This document shows positions 54,562 to 63,992 of a stretch of DNA of 64,000 nucleotides, piece by piece. The notes beneath the pieces are model-generated. The model was given only the letters and a program-made list of their open reading frames with translations. It made no database searches and was not told where the DNA came from. Both the position numbers and the translations under genes were made by a program. Positions within the stretch are counted from its first letter, which is position 1, and each line of letters opens with the position of its first letter. The DNA comes from Candidatus Bathyarchaeota archaeon (lineage in GTDB: Archaea > Thermoproteota > Bathyarchaeia > Bathyarchaeales > Bathycorpusculaceae), in assembly GCA_013388905.1 (NCBI GenBank), contig JACAEI010000040.1, positions 38,371 through 102,370 of the forward strand, read 5' to 3'.

Positions 54562-55011
54562 CTACTCCTTCTCAGCCAAAATATACACGTAACCCGCATC
54601 AGTCTTCCACCGGCGAACCCTGCCCTTACGCACAAGCCCTAAAAGCACGCCAGCCAAAACACGTCCACCAAAACTCATAGCATTCGACTTCAAAGCCTCG
54701 CGCAACTCATCCATAGTCCTTGGACGCCACTTCCCCCAATCACTCTCCAAAACCCGCAAAACCGCCTCATCACACTTATCAGTTGCAGCAATCTTCGGAA
54801 ACTTCCGCACCACACCTGCCTCTTCTTTAGGTTGCTCCGCTTTAACTGTCAAAGTTGCCACCGTCTTAGGCTTAACACTGTTAAAGGCACTGTGCACATT
54901 TGCTATTAAAGCCGGCAAATCCTCCTGCACAGTCTTAAGCACTTCCTCGCGCGAACCACTCAATTCCAACTCGTACTCACCCAACCGCACACGAAACACA
55001 AACCCAGCCAA
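54562..55011 (-). CDS. Winged-helix family member 4
   Basis: A 149-residue protein: N-terminal VFRVRLGEYELELSGSREEV, basic linker (about residues 45-70), and C-terminal winged-helix-like region (TMDELREALKSNAM; VLLGLVRKGRVRRWKT). It is the first gene of the three-gene unit. The region 55012-55171 separates it from the zinc-ribbon gene. Confidence 0.72.
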   Translation of the reverse strand: MAGFVFRVRLGEYELELSGSREEVLKTVQEDLPALIANVHSAFNSVKPKTVATLTVKAEQPKEEAGVVRKFPKIAATDKCDEAVLRVLESDWGKWRPRTMDELREALKSNAMSFGGRVLAGVLLGLVRKGRVRRWKTDAGYVYILAEKE

Positions 55012-55171
55012 CTCTAACTCCCCACTCCAACACTAACGTATACACCACCATAATAAACGTAATCCCCTTTTAGAATTTACGACTCTCGACATATGGCGAA
55101 AATAGGAATATTGTATTATATAGCAAGATACACTACACTATTATGTTAAAACCTCGGCTAGAGGAATATTC

Positions 55172-55801
55172 TTGGCCAAAAAAGGAATAAGCGTATGGCT
55201 CTTCAGTTCCCTAACCGTCATATCTATCGCACATTTAATTGACGCATTTTTTGCTTTAGTCTTAAACAGTGGCATCAGACTTTTACAACTTTATCCCTTG
55301 GTAGGCGATAAACTGCAAAGCATAACGCCAATAGCATATTTCTGGATAAGCGCCGCTGCATCACTCATTCTATGGGGCATAACATGCGTAATAGCCTTCA
55401 CCAACCCAGTTGAGGCTTTCCTAAACAAAATACTCTCAGACGCTAAGACCCAAACAGCTGTTGAAGCGCAACTCCTAGAGGAGAAAGGCGAAATCCTCGA
55501 CGTGATGAGCGAGACTATCGAATCAAACAACCAGATACTAGCGAACGTTAAAGACATAATATACAACATACGCACCGAAGTTAAGAGCATTACTCCATTA
55601 AACGAGAGCATAGAGAAAATGAAGACAGAAATAAGCACATTAAAAAAGGAAATCAAAAAGCTCGAAGAGAAACTGTACTTCCCAATTATGTGCCCAGCAT
55701 GTGGAAAACCATTAATGCCAGAATTTAAAATGTGCCCATATTGTGGCGAAGACATGAAGCTGCATCAAACTTCCGTAATAGCTCTTAAAGAGTACAAGTG
55801 A
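55172..55801 (+). CDS. Membrane protein with coiled coil and C-terminal zinc ribbon
   Basis: A 209-residue protein: two membrane helices (about residues 8-30 and 50-75), a long coiled coil (90-165), then CPACGKPL...CPYCGED, a zinc ribbon (about 173-195). Zinc-ribbon ends on membrane anchors are common in archaeal proteins of unknown role. It starts at TTG 55172 and ends six bases from the gatE stop. Confidence 0.75.
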   Translation: MAKKGISVWLFSSLTVISIAHLIDAFFALVLNSGIRLLQLYPLVGDKLQSITPIAYFWISAAASLILWGITCVIAFTNPVEAFLNKILSDAKTQTAVEAQLLEEKGEILDVMSETIESNNQILANVKDIIYNIRTEVKSITPLNESIEKMKTEISTLKKEIKKLEEKLYFPIMCPACGKPLMPEFKMCPYCGEDMKLHQTSVIALKEYK

Positions 55802-55807
55802 AAGGCG

Positions 55808-57712
55808 TTATTTCAAAAGCTCCTCTAGCCTCTCCTTCAAAATTTTGCTAGCTAAAGCGGGGTTTATTTTACCCCTTGAACTTTTCATAATAATTCCCAT
55901 TAGGACGCCAAAGCTATTTTCTCGTCGTTCTTGAATTAGACCCTTGTTTTCTGTGATCACCTTTTCTACTATTGTTTTTACTTCGTCTTCTGAGATAGTT
56001 GTTAAACCAAGTTCAGTGATTGCTTCTTTCAATGTTGCGTCTTCATGTTTTGACAGCCAGATAAACACGTCTTGAACTGCTTCTTTCATAAGTTCTCCAT
56101 TGCCTACACTTTTGAAAATCTCTCGAATTTGATTATCCGAAACCTTATCAGCTTCTATGCCATCTCGTCTCAATGCTTTTAATGTTTCAGTAAGAAACGC
56201 CGCAACAGTTGTCGGTGAAACACTGATCTCTTTCACAATGGTTTCAAACAATTCGCTGTATTCCGAATCTAAAATTTGCCTAGCCAATTTCTGGTTCAGT
56301 TTATACTCTTTAATTAGACGTTCAAATTTTTGTTCTGGGAGTTCTGGCAAGAACTGTCTAATCTTCTTTATGTATTCTTCTGTTATCTGCGTCGGTGGGA
56401 TATCTGTTTCAGGGTACATTCTTGCGGCTCCTGGTCTCGGTCTCATATAGCTTGTTGTTCCTTCCGGATTTGGTGCTCGCGTTTCTTCTGGCACGCCTTT
56501 GATGGCTTCGCGGGCTCTCGCTACAACTGCTTTTAATGCGTCTTTGGCGTTTTCGAGTGTGTCTGCAACGAAGACTATGGCATCGTTCTCTTCTGCGTTG
56601 AGGTTTTTCTTTAGCTGTTCAACTTCTTCTGCGGTTATTCCGTAAGCTGGCATTTCGTCTGTGTGAAATATTCCTCCAACTTTTCCCCAGAAGCGTGCTC
56701 TATCTGCTATTTCTGTTCCAAGACGGAAATTGGGCATAAGCTCTCTTTTCAGAAAACCTTTGAATCTTGGAAGTTTTACAGCTAAGACTTGCTGGTTTTT
56801 GTCTAAAGCTTTGCGGATAACTTTACATTTTGTTTGTTTGAAAATGTTTGTTACATCGAAAAATTCTTCTTTTATTTCTGTTTCTTTTGCTCTGTTTTTC
56901 TTTAGTTCTTCGCTGATTTTTATGAGGTTGAGTTGGCGTTGCACTTCGTATTCTACAACAAGTGGCAATAGTTCGAGTTCTTGTAGTCCTTTGATTTCTA
57001 TTAGGGCGCCGTTGGGGATTGATATGTTTATGTCTTGGCGGATTGTGCCTAAGCCTCTTTTGACTTTTCCTGTGGCTCTTAAGATTGTGCCTATTGCTAG
57101 TGCGGCTTCTCCTGCTTCTTTTGGCGAGTTTATGACTGGTGCTGTTGCAATTTCTATTAGCGGTATGCCCAAACGATCTATTCGATATCGTATTATGTTG
57201 TTTTCGTCTTCACCTGTTTTTCTTGCTGCGTCTTCTTCTAGGCTTATGTGTTCGATGGGGATTGTTTTTTCGCCGACTTTTATTTGGCCTTTTAGGGCGA
57301 TTACGCATGTTCTTTGGAAGCCTGTTGTGTTTGAACCGTCTATGACTGTTTTGCGCATTATGTGGATTTGATCTATTGGTTTGGCTTTCATCATTAGGGC
57401 TGCTGTTAAGGCTATTTCAACTGCTTCCATGTTTAGCGGATGAGGTGGCTCTTCGTCCATTTCGACAAGGCATGAAGTTGTCCTATTAGCTTCGTATAGA
57501 ATTTTTGTTCCTTTCTGGAATTCGAAGTAGGCTGCGGGGTCTATTTGGCCTAGTTCGCTTTGTGTGGGTCGGAGTCTGCGCAGAAATGTGATTTCTGGTT
57601 CTTCTTTGAAGAGTTCGGGCTTGCAGTTGCAGAATAGTTTCGCTGAAGTGTCTAATTGTTGGTGGATTTCTAAGCCTACTTTTAATCCAAGCGTTTTATA
57701 GTCTATTTCCAA
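55808..57712 (-). CDS. gatE: Glutamyl-tRNA(Gln) amidotransferase subunit E
   Basis: A 634-residue archaeal-specific GatE: LKVGLEIHQQLDTSAKLFC begins the GatB/E core, and the tail (TLKEAITELGLTTISEDEVK) is a YqeY-like tRNA-binding region. With GatD it phosphorylates Glu-tRNA(Gln) and amidates it. Presence of GatDE is a hallmark of Archaea. It lies 25 bases downstream of gatD. Confidence 0.95.
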   Translation of the reverse strand: MEIDYKTLGLKVGLEIHQQLDTSAKLFCNCKPELFKEEPEITFLRRLRPTQSELGQIDPAAYFEFQKGTKILYEANRTTSCLVEMDEEPPHPLNMEAVEIALTAALMMKAKPIDQIHIMRKTVIDGSNTTGFQRTCVIALKGQIKVGEKTIPIEHISLEEDAARKTGEDENNIIRYRIDRLGIPLIEIATAPVINSPKEAGEAALAIGTILRATGKVKRGLGTIRQDINISIPNGALIEIKGLQELELLPLVVEYEVQRQLNLIKISEELKKNRAKETEIKEEFFDVTNIFKQTKCKVIRKALDKNQQVLAVKLPRFKGFLKRELMPNFRLGTEIADRARFWGKVGGIFHTDEMPAYGITAEEVEQLKKNLNAEENDAIVFVADTLENAKDALKAVVARAREAIKGVPEETRAPNPEGTTSYMRPRPGAARMYPETDIPPTQITEEYIKKIRQFLPELPEQKFERLIKEYKLNQKLARQILDSEYSELFETIVKEISVSPTTVAAFLTETLKALRRDGIEADKVSDNQIREIFKSVGNGELMKEAVQDVFIWLSKHEDATLKEAITELGLTTISEDEVKTIVEKVITENKGLIQERRENSFGVLMGIIMKSSRGKINPALASKILKERLEELLK

Positions 57713-57737
57713 AAGTTTCTGTTCCTCCCTACTCGTA

Positions 57738-59063
57738 TTAGGTTTCTTCAGAAAAGGTTCGTTGCGAAAACTCGCTTGCGATGTTTGTTTTTAGAAGTTT
57801 TTTTACTTCTGCAATGTCATTGGTTTGTCCGAAAATCCACATCAGCTTGACTGTGGCTGTTTCTGGTAGAATATCTTCGAGAGGAATTACGCCTAACGCA
57901 AGCAAGTCGCGGCCTGAATCGTAGACGTTCATGTTTATGCGTCCCCAGATGCACTGTGAAGTCATGGCAACAATAATATTGCTATTCACAGCGTTTTTTA
58001 TAGCATCGAAACAGTATTTGCTTACGTGACCTAAGCCTGTTCCTTCAAGGATTATGCCTTTGTATCCATTTTCTATGTGCCAATTGATGATTGTTGGGTT
58101 CATGCCAGGATAAAATTTTATGAGGGCGACTTTCTCGTCGAATGCTGGTTTTAGAGCAAGTTTTCTTTTTGAGTCGCGTTTTTTGTAGTCTTCTGTTAGC
58201 ATGGTTATTTTTTGGTCTTGTATTCTTGCTATTGGCGTTGTGTTTATAGATTTGAACGTGTCTCTTCTGCTTGTGTGGCATTTGCGGACTTTTGTTCCTC
58301 TGTGGATTGCTATTGCAGTATCGGATGGTGTTTCATGCATGGCTAAGGCTACTTCAGCGAAGGGCGCTTTTGCTGCGGCTGTGACGGCGCCTATGAGGTT
58401 TGTGGCTGCATCTGAGCTTGGGCGGTCTGCAGAGCGTTGTGAGCCTACAAGGATAACTGGGACTGGTAGGTTTTGTAGTGCGAAGCTTAGAGCTGCAGCT
58501 GTATAGCCAAGCGTGTCTGTTCCGTGGGCGATTACTACTCCTTCAACGTCATCGGTAATTTGCTTTGCAACAAATTCTGCTATTTGTGTCCAGTGTTTTG
58601 GTGTTATGTTTTCGCTGAAGAGGCTGAATAGTATTTGGGCGTCTATTTGGGCTATGGTGGCTAGTTCTGGAACAACGCTATATAGGTCGCTTGCTGTTAA
58701 AGCTGGTCGCACGGCGCCTGTTCTGTAATCAACGCGGCTGGCTATGGTGCCGCCAGTGCTTATTATTGCAACTTTGGGAAGTTCTGCGATTTGTTTTACT
58801 AAAGGTGGTGGTTTAAAGGTTGGTTTTGCTCCTTTGCCTATTTTCTCAATTTTGGTGCTTGATGTGATTCGCACGCCGATGTTATAGCCGCTTTTCAGCT
58901 TTAGGATTATGTGTCTTTCGTCGCCGTATTCGGAGCGGGGAATCAAAATGCCTTCGTAAGCTTCACTATTATTTGTTATGCGTATTATGTCACCTATTTC
59001 AGCTTCAGCTTTCTTAATGGCTTTCAATGCTTCACCTTTATAGCCGGAAAATTCTTCACTCAT
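57738..59063 (-). CDS. gatD: Glutamyl-tRNA(Gln) amidotransferase subunit D
   Basis: A 441-residue asparaginase-like protein after an N-terminal SH3-like segment: STGGTIASRVDYRTGAVRP and HGTDTLGYTAAAL hold the catalytic Thr/Asp/Lys set. It releases ammonia from glutamine or asparagine for use by GatE. It overlaps neither neighbour; the elp3 stop lies three bases upstream. Confidence 0.95.
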   Translation of the reverse strand: MSEEFSGYKGEALKAIKKAEAEIGDIIRITNNSEAYEGILIPRSEYGDERHIILKLKSGYNIGVRITSSTKIEKIGKGAKPTFKPPPLVKQIAELPKVAIISTGGTIASRVDYRTGAVRPALTASDLYSVVPELATIAQIDAQILFSLFSENITPKHWTQIAEFVAKQITDDVEGVVIAHGTDTLGYTAAALSFALQNLPVPVILVGSQRSADRPSSDAATNLIGAVTAAAKAPFAEVALAMHETPSDTAIAIHRGTKVRKCHTSRRDTFKSINTTPIARIQDQKITMLTEDYKKRDSKRKLALKPAFDEKVALIKFYPGMNPTIINWHIENGYKGIILEGTGLGHVSKYCFDAIKNAVNSNIIVAMTSQCIWGRINMNVYDSGRDLLALGVIPLEDILPETATVKLMWIFGQTNDIAEVKKLLKTNIASEFSQRTFSEET

Positions 59064-59065
59064 AT

Positions 59066-60679
59066 CTAGTTCTCCAACATTTTTGAAACATAAACTCCAT
59101 CATGATCGTATCCAAACCGCTTGTAGTATTGCTTTGTTCCTAAGGCACTTATAACTAAAATCTTTTTTAAACCATAATCCTCTCGTGTTATGCGTTCTGC
59201 TTCAGTTAAAAGAATATTGCCATAGCCTTTGTGTTGCCATGCTTTGGCTAGATGCTTGCCAACAGGCACTAGAGAGCCGTAAACGTGAAGCTCCCGCACT
59301 ATGGCACATGGTTTTGCTTTTATTTCTGATCTATGTGCTTTTTCTGAAGGAATTCTTAACCGTAAATAACCAATCAAAGTGTCGCTCACTGTTTCCTCTG
59401 CTGAGATAAAGATTTCCTCTCCTTCAGATGCCGCATATTTTGCGGTTAAAATCTTCACTTTTTCTGGGTTGATTTTCACCTTATCAATTGCCATTTTGTG
59501 CCCAACTTCCCTGCAGCGTATGCACCTGCATTTTGCATCTTGCTCTCTTAATTTCTGATGCACCAATTGGCGTAGGTTGCTTCTGTTCACACCAGCAACT
59601 ATTAATGGTGCAGGAATATCCCGCTGAACACGCATTATACGCATCCACGACGGAATAATCTTCTTAATTTCCACAATAAGCCGCGCGGCTTCCTCATTAC
59701 TATAAGGCTCGTATGTGCCCTCACGATACCATTCATAAGCTTTCGTGCCTTTCAAAACCAAACAAGGATAAATCTTAATCATGTCAGGCTTAAAATCTGG
59801 ATTTGAAAAAATCTCTTTAAAAACACTCAGATCTTTTTCAAAATTTGAGTTTGGAAGCCCTGGCATGAGATGATACACTATTTTTAATCCAGCATCCTTC
59901 ATTATGCGTGTAGCGTCAACAACATCTTTAACCGTATGTTTCCTGCCAACAGAAACGTAAATTCCATTGTTTGGGTTTTGGACACCCAATTCAACGCGGG
60001 TCACGCCCATACTAAGCATGTTGTCTACATGCGTTTCTTGAGTCCAATCTGGTCTTGTTTCCACAGTTATTCCAACATTACGAATTCTGCTTGTCTCAGC
60101 ATTCCTTTTAGCTTCTTCAAGGCTAACCGAGTCTTTGCCAGCAATAGCATCTAAACAACGCTGAACAAACCATAACTGATATTCCAGTGGCGTAGCCGGA
60201 AAGGTTCCACCCATAATGATTAGTTCTATTTTGTCAACGTTATGCCCTATAGTCTGCAACTGCTCAATTCGGCTTTTAACTTGCAAGTATGGGTCAAACC
60301 TGTTCTGCAATCCGCGCATTGCCGCAGGCTCAAAACCAGTATAGCTTTGAGGCACACCATACGGTGGTCCGCCTGGACAGTAAGCACATGGTTCTGGTTG
60401 TGGACATGGATAAGGCTTGGTCATGACAGCTATTACAGTCACGCCTGAAATTGTGCGCGTGGCTTTTCTGCGCAGAAGTGGCAGAAGCTTACGCTTTTCC
60501 TTCGTCTTCAGCATGCTAATTATTTCGCTGTTAGACGGTATCTTGTCAAGCTTGTATTCGGCGGCAACCTCCATCTTAACACGGTTAACATCATCAAGGC
60601 TAGGTGAAGGAATGCGCATTAAATTTTCAATGATTACCTTTATGGCGTCGCTGTTTTCACTCAAGTCCAAGTCTACCAT
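59066..60679 (-). CDS. elp3: Elp3 tRNA-modifying radical SAM/acetyltransferase
   Basis: A 537-residue protein: radical SAM Cys cluster (CPQPEPCAYCPGGPPYGVP), TFPATPLEYQLWFVQ, then a C-terminal GNAT domain (VPVGKHLAKAWQHKGYGNIL). Elp3 starts formation of cm5U at wobble uridines. It is the first gene of the elp3-gatD-gatE unit, so the cluster serves tRNA function. The 117-base divergent gap to the MFS gene holds the promoter. Confidence 0.95.
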   Translation of the reverse strand: MVDLDLSENSDAIKVIIENLMRIPSPSLDDVNRVKMEVAAEYKLDKIPSNSEIISMLKTKEKRKLLPLLRRKATRTISGVTVIAVMTKPYPCPQPEPCAYCPGGPPYGVPQSYTGFEPAAMRGLQNRFDPYLQVKSRIEQLQTIGHNVDKIELIIMGGTFPATPLEYQLWFVQRCLDAIAGKDSVSLEEAKRNAETSRIRNVGITVETRPDWTQETHVDNMLSMGVTRVELGVQNPNNGIYVSVGRKHTVKDVVDATRIMKDAGLKIVYHLMPGLPNSNFEKDLSVFKEIFSNPDFKPDMIKIYPCLVLKGTKAYEWYREGTYEPYSNEEAARLIVEIKKIIPSWMRIMRVQRDIPAPLIVAGVNRSNLRQLVHQKLREQDAKCRCIRCREVGHKMAIDKVKINPEKVKILTAKYAASEGEEIFISAEETVSDTLIGYLRLRIPSEKAHRSEIKAKPCAIVRELHVYGSLVPVGKHLAKAWQHKGYGNILLTEAERITREDYGLKKILVISALGTKQYYKRFGYDHDGVYVSKMLEN

Positions 60680-60796
60680 GATAGAATATTATTAACAGGC
60701 AAATAAACCCCGCTAAAACTAGAGCTAAAAATCGCAAAAAGGTATTTATCTCCAATCTTTTCTATGCTATCGACTTAAGGCTTCGGTGAAATATCT

Positions 60797-62062
60797 TTGC
60801 CAGCTTTTCAGAAAGTCCAACAATACTTCAGAAATGTGGGCATGCTAAGCCGCAACGCTAAGCTTTACTTAGTGGCAACTGTCTTGCAGGGATTAGGCTT
60901 TGGAATTTGGGGCGTAATCTTTAACCTTTACCTGAAGCTTGGAGAGGTAGGTTTTCAAGCGGACTTTATAGGATACATGTTCACTGCTAGCGCCATAGCG
61001 ACTGGCTTTTTCGCAATGCCCGCTGGTTTAGTCTGTGAGCGGATTGGCTCCAAAAAAGCGTTGCTTATTGGTTTAACAGCGAATTTTGCAAACATTGTCC
61101 TAATAGTAGTTTTGCAGCCACATCTGCTGCTTTTTGCAAGTCTCGTTTCCGGCTTGATAGGCACTGTAGGATGGGTGGCGTCGGCGCCTTTTATGACAGA
61201 GAATAGCAAGCTGGAAGAACGCACTTATATGTTCAGTGTCAACTGGGCCACAATGATAATAATGAGCGTAATAGGAAGTTATCTAGGTGGCGCCATGCCA
61301 GATTCAATTAACGCCCTCTTAGGCTTGTCCATTGGCGAGAATGGCTCCGCCATGGGATACCGCATAACTCTTGGAATATCGACTATCTTAACATTAGTGG
61401 CTATTGTTCCCATACTACTTATAAAAGAACAAAAAACGCTGCATAAACAAAGGTTAAGTGACTTGTTAATCTTGCGCAACATCAGAAGCGGCAAAACAAT
61501 TCTCAAATTTATCATACCTGCCGGCCTTATCGGCTTCGGTGCTGGCTTCATAGTTCCGCTTTTCAATCTTTTCTTCAGTCTAAAATTTTCTGCTACAAAC
61601 GAGCAAATAGGTCTTATGTTTGCATTAAGTAATGTTACGTTGGGCATAGGCACATTTGCTGCGCCTGTCTTATCAAAAAGACTTGGCAAAGTCAAAAGTG
61701 TAGTCCTATGTGAATATCTTTCTGTGCCATTCATAATGCTAACGACGCTTGCGCCAAATTTATTATTAGCCGGTTCTGCGTTCATTACGCGCAATGCTTT
61801 GATGAATATGGCTGGTCCTATAAGCTCTGCCTTACAGATGGAATTGGTGACTGAAACAGAGCGCGCTACAACAAGTGGCTTACTTGTTATGGCAGATAAC
61901 ATTCCACGCGCTGTAACTGCTTCGTTTTCTGGTAAAATGATGACGGGAAGCAACTTTTACACGCCGTTTCTTTTTACAACAGCCACCTATTTCGTAGCAA
62001 GCACATTGTTTTATTTATTCTTCAGAAAAGCTGAAACACAAAAAACTAGAACCTTTAGTTAA
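60797..62062 (+). CDS. MFS transporter
   Basis: A 421-residue protein with about 12 helices. GLVCERIGSKKALLIGL matches the cytoplasmic loop 2-3 motif (G-x3-D/E-R-x-G-x-K/R) of the major facilitator superfamily. The substrate is unknown; it may export drugs or take up metabolites. Start TTG at 60797 with GGTGA upstream. The 3' end overlaps the amidohydrolase gene by eight bases. Confidence 0.88.
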   Translation: MPAFQKVQQYFRNVGMLSRNAKLYLVATVLQGLGFGIWGVIFNLYLKLGEVGFQADFIGYMFTASAIATGFFAMPAGLVCERIGSKKALLIGLTANFANIVLIVVLQPHLLLFASLVSGLIGTVGWVASAPFMTENSKLEERTYMFSVNWATMIIMSVIGSYLGGAMPDSINALLGLSIGENGSAMGYRITLGISTILTLVAIVPILLIKEQKTLHKQRLSDLLILRNIRSGKTILKFIIPAGLIGFGAGFIVPLFNLFFSLKFSATNEQIGLMFALSNVTLGIGTFAAPVLSKRLGKVKSVVLCEYLSVPFIMLTTLAPNLLLAGSAFITRNALMNMAGPISSALQMELVTETERATTSGLLVMADNIPRAVTASFSGKMMTGSNFYTPFLFTTATYFVASTLFYLFFRKAETQKTRTFS

Positions 62063-63638
62063 AATTTTTGCTAACATAAACTATTTTTCCGCCTACAATT
62101 GTAATTTCCACGAAAACTTCCTTAATTTTCTTAGATGGAATGCTAAACAAATCATCTGATAATACGACCAAGTCTGCAAGCTTTCCCGCTTCAATTGTTC
62201 CTCTCTTGTCTTCGTCGAAAGATGCGTAAGCCGCATTCAAAGTGTAGGTCTTTAATGCTTCTTCTACTGTAAGGCTTTCTGCAACGTTTTTTCTTGCCAC
62301 CGCCGCCCAAATACCTAACAGCGGGTTTATCGGTTCTACGGGGCAGTCTGAACCAGAAACTACAATTAAGCCTTCACGTAAAAGCGTTTTAAACGGGTAA
62401 GTCCACCTGGTTCTGTTTTTGCCTACACGGTTAACAACCCAGAAATCAGAAACAACAAAGTGAGGTTGCACCGAGGCTACTAAATCTAAATGCTTCATAC
62501 ATCTGATTAGTTTCAGATTAAGCACAGAACAGTGTTCAACTCTGTGCCTATGATTCTTTCGCGGAAACTGTTTTAGGGCTTTTGAATAAGCTTTCAGAAC
62601 GGAGTCTATGGCTTTGTCGCCTATGGCATGAATACCCAACTGTAAACCAGCTTTGTGCGCTTTTAACACTAGTCTGTTTAGCTTTTTCTGTGTGTTTAGC
62701 AGCATGCCACTCGTTTTAGGTGCGTCTGCATAAGGTTCTTTTAAGGCGGCTGTCCGTGCGCCTAACGAACCATCAGCAAAGAATTTGACAAAGCCTATTC
62801 TTACCATGTCATTTCCAAAACCAGTTAAGAACCCTAAATCGGCTAGTTTATCTAAATGTCCAGCTGGAATACCCAGATAAACTCTTATAGGCAGTTTTTC
62901 TTCCATTGTGAGCCTTTGTATAGCGCGTATTTCATCAGCGGAGTCCACAAGCCAATGGACGCCTGTAAGCCCAGCCTTGACAGCCTTCCTGCACGCCAAA
63001 AGACAAATTTCTTCGAGTTCTTTCAAGCTTGGTTTTGGCAAGGCTTTCCAGACAAGTTCTAAGGCGTTTTCTCGCAAAATTCCATTAGGCTCATCAGTAG
63101 TTTCGTTCAAGTCGATTTTTCCACCGTCCACCACTGTTTCTTTCGTTATGCCTGCCAGCTGTAACGCTTTGCTGTTGCAGACGCCTAAATGTCCGCAAAC
63201 GCGGGTTAGAAAAACAGGCTTGTCTGCTACTGCGGCATCTAAATCCCAACGAGTTGGATAACGCTTTTCAGTAAATTTCTCTTGATCCCACTTTCCGCCG
63301 ATAAGCCAAGTCTTCTTCGGATTCTTTTCTGCATGTTCACCAAGTTTTTGTTGCAGTTCCTTTATTGAGCTTACATTTCGTAAGTCTAAATTCTGTGAGG
63401 ACCAGCCGAACCCGGCCATGTGCACATGGCAGTCAATGAATCCGGGAACAATTGTTCTATTTTTTGCGTCTATCACTTTTGTTTCTTTGCCAATGTATTC
63501 ACGGATTTCTTCGTTGGAACCTACGGCGACTATTTTTTCGTTGTAGATCGCTGCGGCTTCCGCCTTGGGCTGTTTAGGGTTCAAAGTTATTATTTTAGCG
63601 TTTAAAATTGCAAGCGTAGCGTTTAACATGTTACACAT
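62055..63638 (-). CDS. YtcJ-like amidohydrolase
   Basis: A 527-residue amidohydrolase-family-3 protein: VPGFIDCHVHMAGFG (HxH), HWLVDSADE, GIHAIGDKAID and GSDCPVEP supply the metal-site residues. It probably cleaves an amide or imidic bond of an unknown substrate. An ATG at 63629 is an alternative start. Confidence 0.85.
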   Translation of the reverse strand: MCNMLNATLAILNAKIITLNPKQPKAEAAAIYNEKIVAVGSNEEIREYIGKETKVIDAKNRTIVPGFIDCHVHMAGFGWSSQNLDLRNVSSIKELQQKLGEHAEKNPKKTWLIGGKWDQEKFTEKRYPTRWDLDAAVADKPVFLTRVCGHLGVCNSKALQLAGITKETVVDGGKIDLNETTDEPNGILRENALELVWKALPKPSLKELEEICLLACRKAVKAGLTGVHWLVDSADEIRAIQRLTMEEKLPIRVYLGIPAGHLDKLADLGFLTGFGNDMVRIGFVKFFADGSLGARTAALKEPYADAPKTSGMLLNTQKKLNRLVLKAHKAGLQLGIHAIGDKAIDSVLKAYSKALKQFPRKNHRHRVEHCSVLNLKLIRCMKHLDLVASVQPHFVVSDFWVVNRVGKNRTRWTYPFKTLLREGLIVVSGSDCPVEPINPLLGIWAAVARKNVAESLTVEEALKTYTLNAAYASFDEDKRGTIEAGKLADLVVLSDDLFSIPSKKIKEVFVEITIVGGKIVYVSKNFN

Positions 63639-63665
63639 GTCTAAGGCTTAGACAAAAATAAACGT

Positions 63666-63827
63666 TTAAACCCAGTTTTGCCCGGGTTTTCTCTGCAGCA
63701 TCAGCCGCTTCTCATAATTCCGCCTATTCTTCACTCTCGGGTTTGGGCCTTTCTTTGGAGTGGGCTGAATTTTTGGAGTCTGCCCTCTAACTTTTCCAGC
63801 TTTTGAAAGCGAACCATGAGTAGGCAC
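63666..63827 (-). CDS. Small ribosomal subunit protein eS30
   Basis: A 53-residue basic protein from GTG 63827: [19 protein letters not shown] is the eS30 N-terminus, then [15 protein letters not shown], typical of the archaeal/eukaryotic S30e. GGTGA precedes the start. eS30 is found only in archaea and eukaryotes, supporting the domain assignment. The short length makes it easy to miss. Confidence 0.9.
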   Translation of the reverse strand: MPTHGSLSKAGKVRGQTPKIQPTPKKGPNPRVKNRRNYEKRLMLQRKPGQNWV

Positions 63828-63904
63828 CTATATTTCACCATTTTCATTGAAGAGCATACAGCAACTCTTAAACCTTTTCATACATAAATTCACTTTTGCG
63901 AAAA

Positions 63905-63992
63905 GCGGGGGTCGCCGAGCATGGCCAAAGGCGTAGGCTTCAGGAGCCTATCCCATAGGGGTTCGTTGGTTCAAATCCCACCCCCCGCACCA
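63905..63992 (+). tRNA. tRNA-Leu (CAG)
   Basis: Acceptor GCGGGGG pairs with CCCCCGC, the anticodon stem is TAGGC/GCCTA with loop TTCAGGA (CAG), and the variable arm is long, as expected for class II tRNA-Leu. The T stem GTTGG/CCCAC has one mismatch with loop TTCAAAT. CCA is encoded in the genome at 63990-63992. No intron. Confidence 0.93.

Noticed and set aside
27..63900. Many long antisense open frames opposite real genes, for example opposite valS, fwdB and hutH
   Set aside because: They lie entirely within confidently identified genes and show skewed composition with no known motif.
1..63992. CRISPR arrays, insertion sequences or prophage genes
   Set aside because: No regularly spaced repeats, transposase motifs or integrase genes were seen anywhere in the window.
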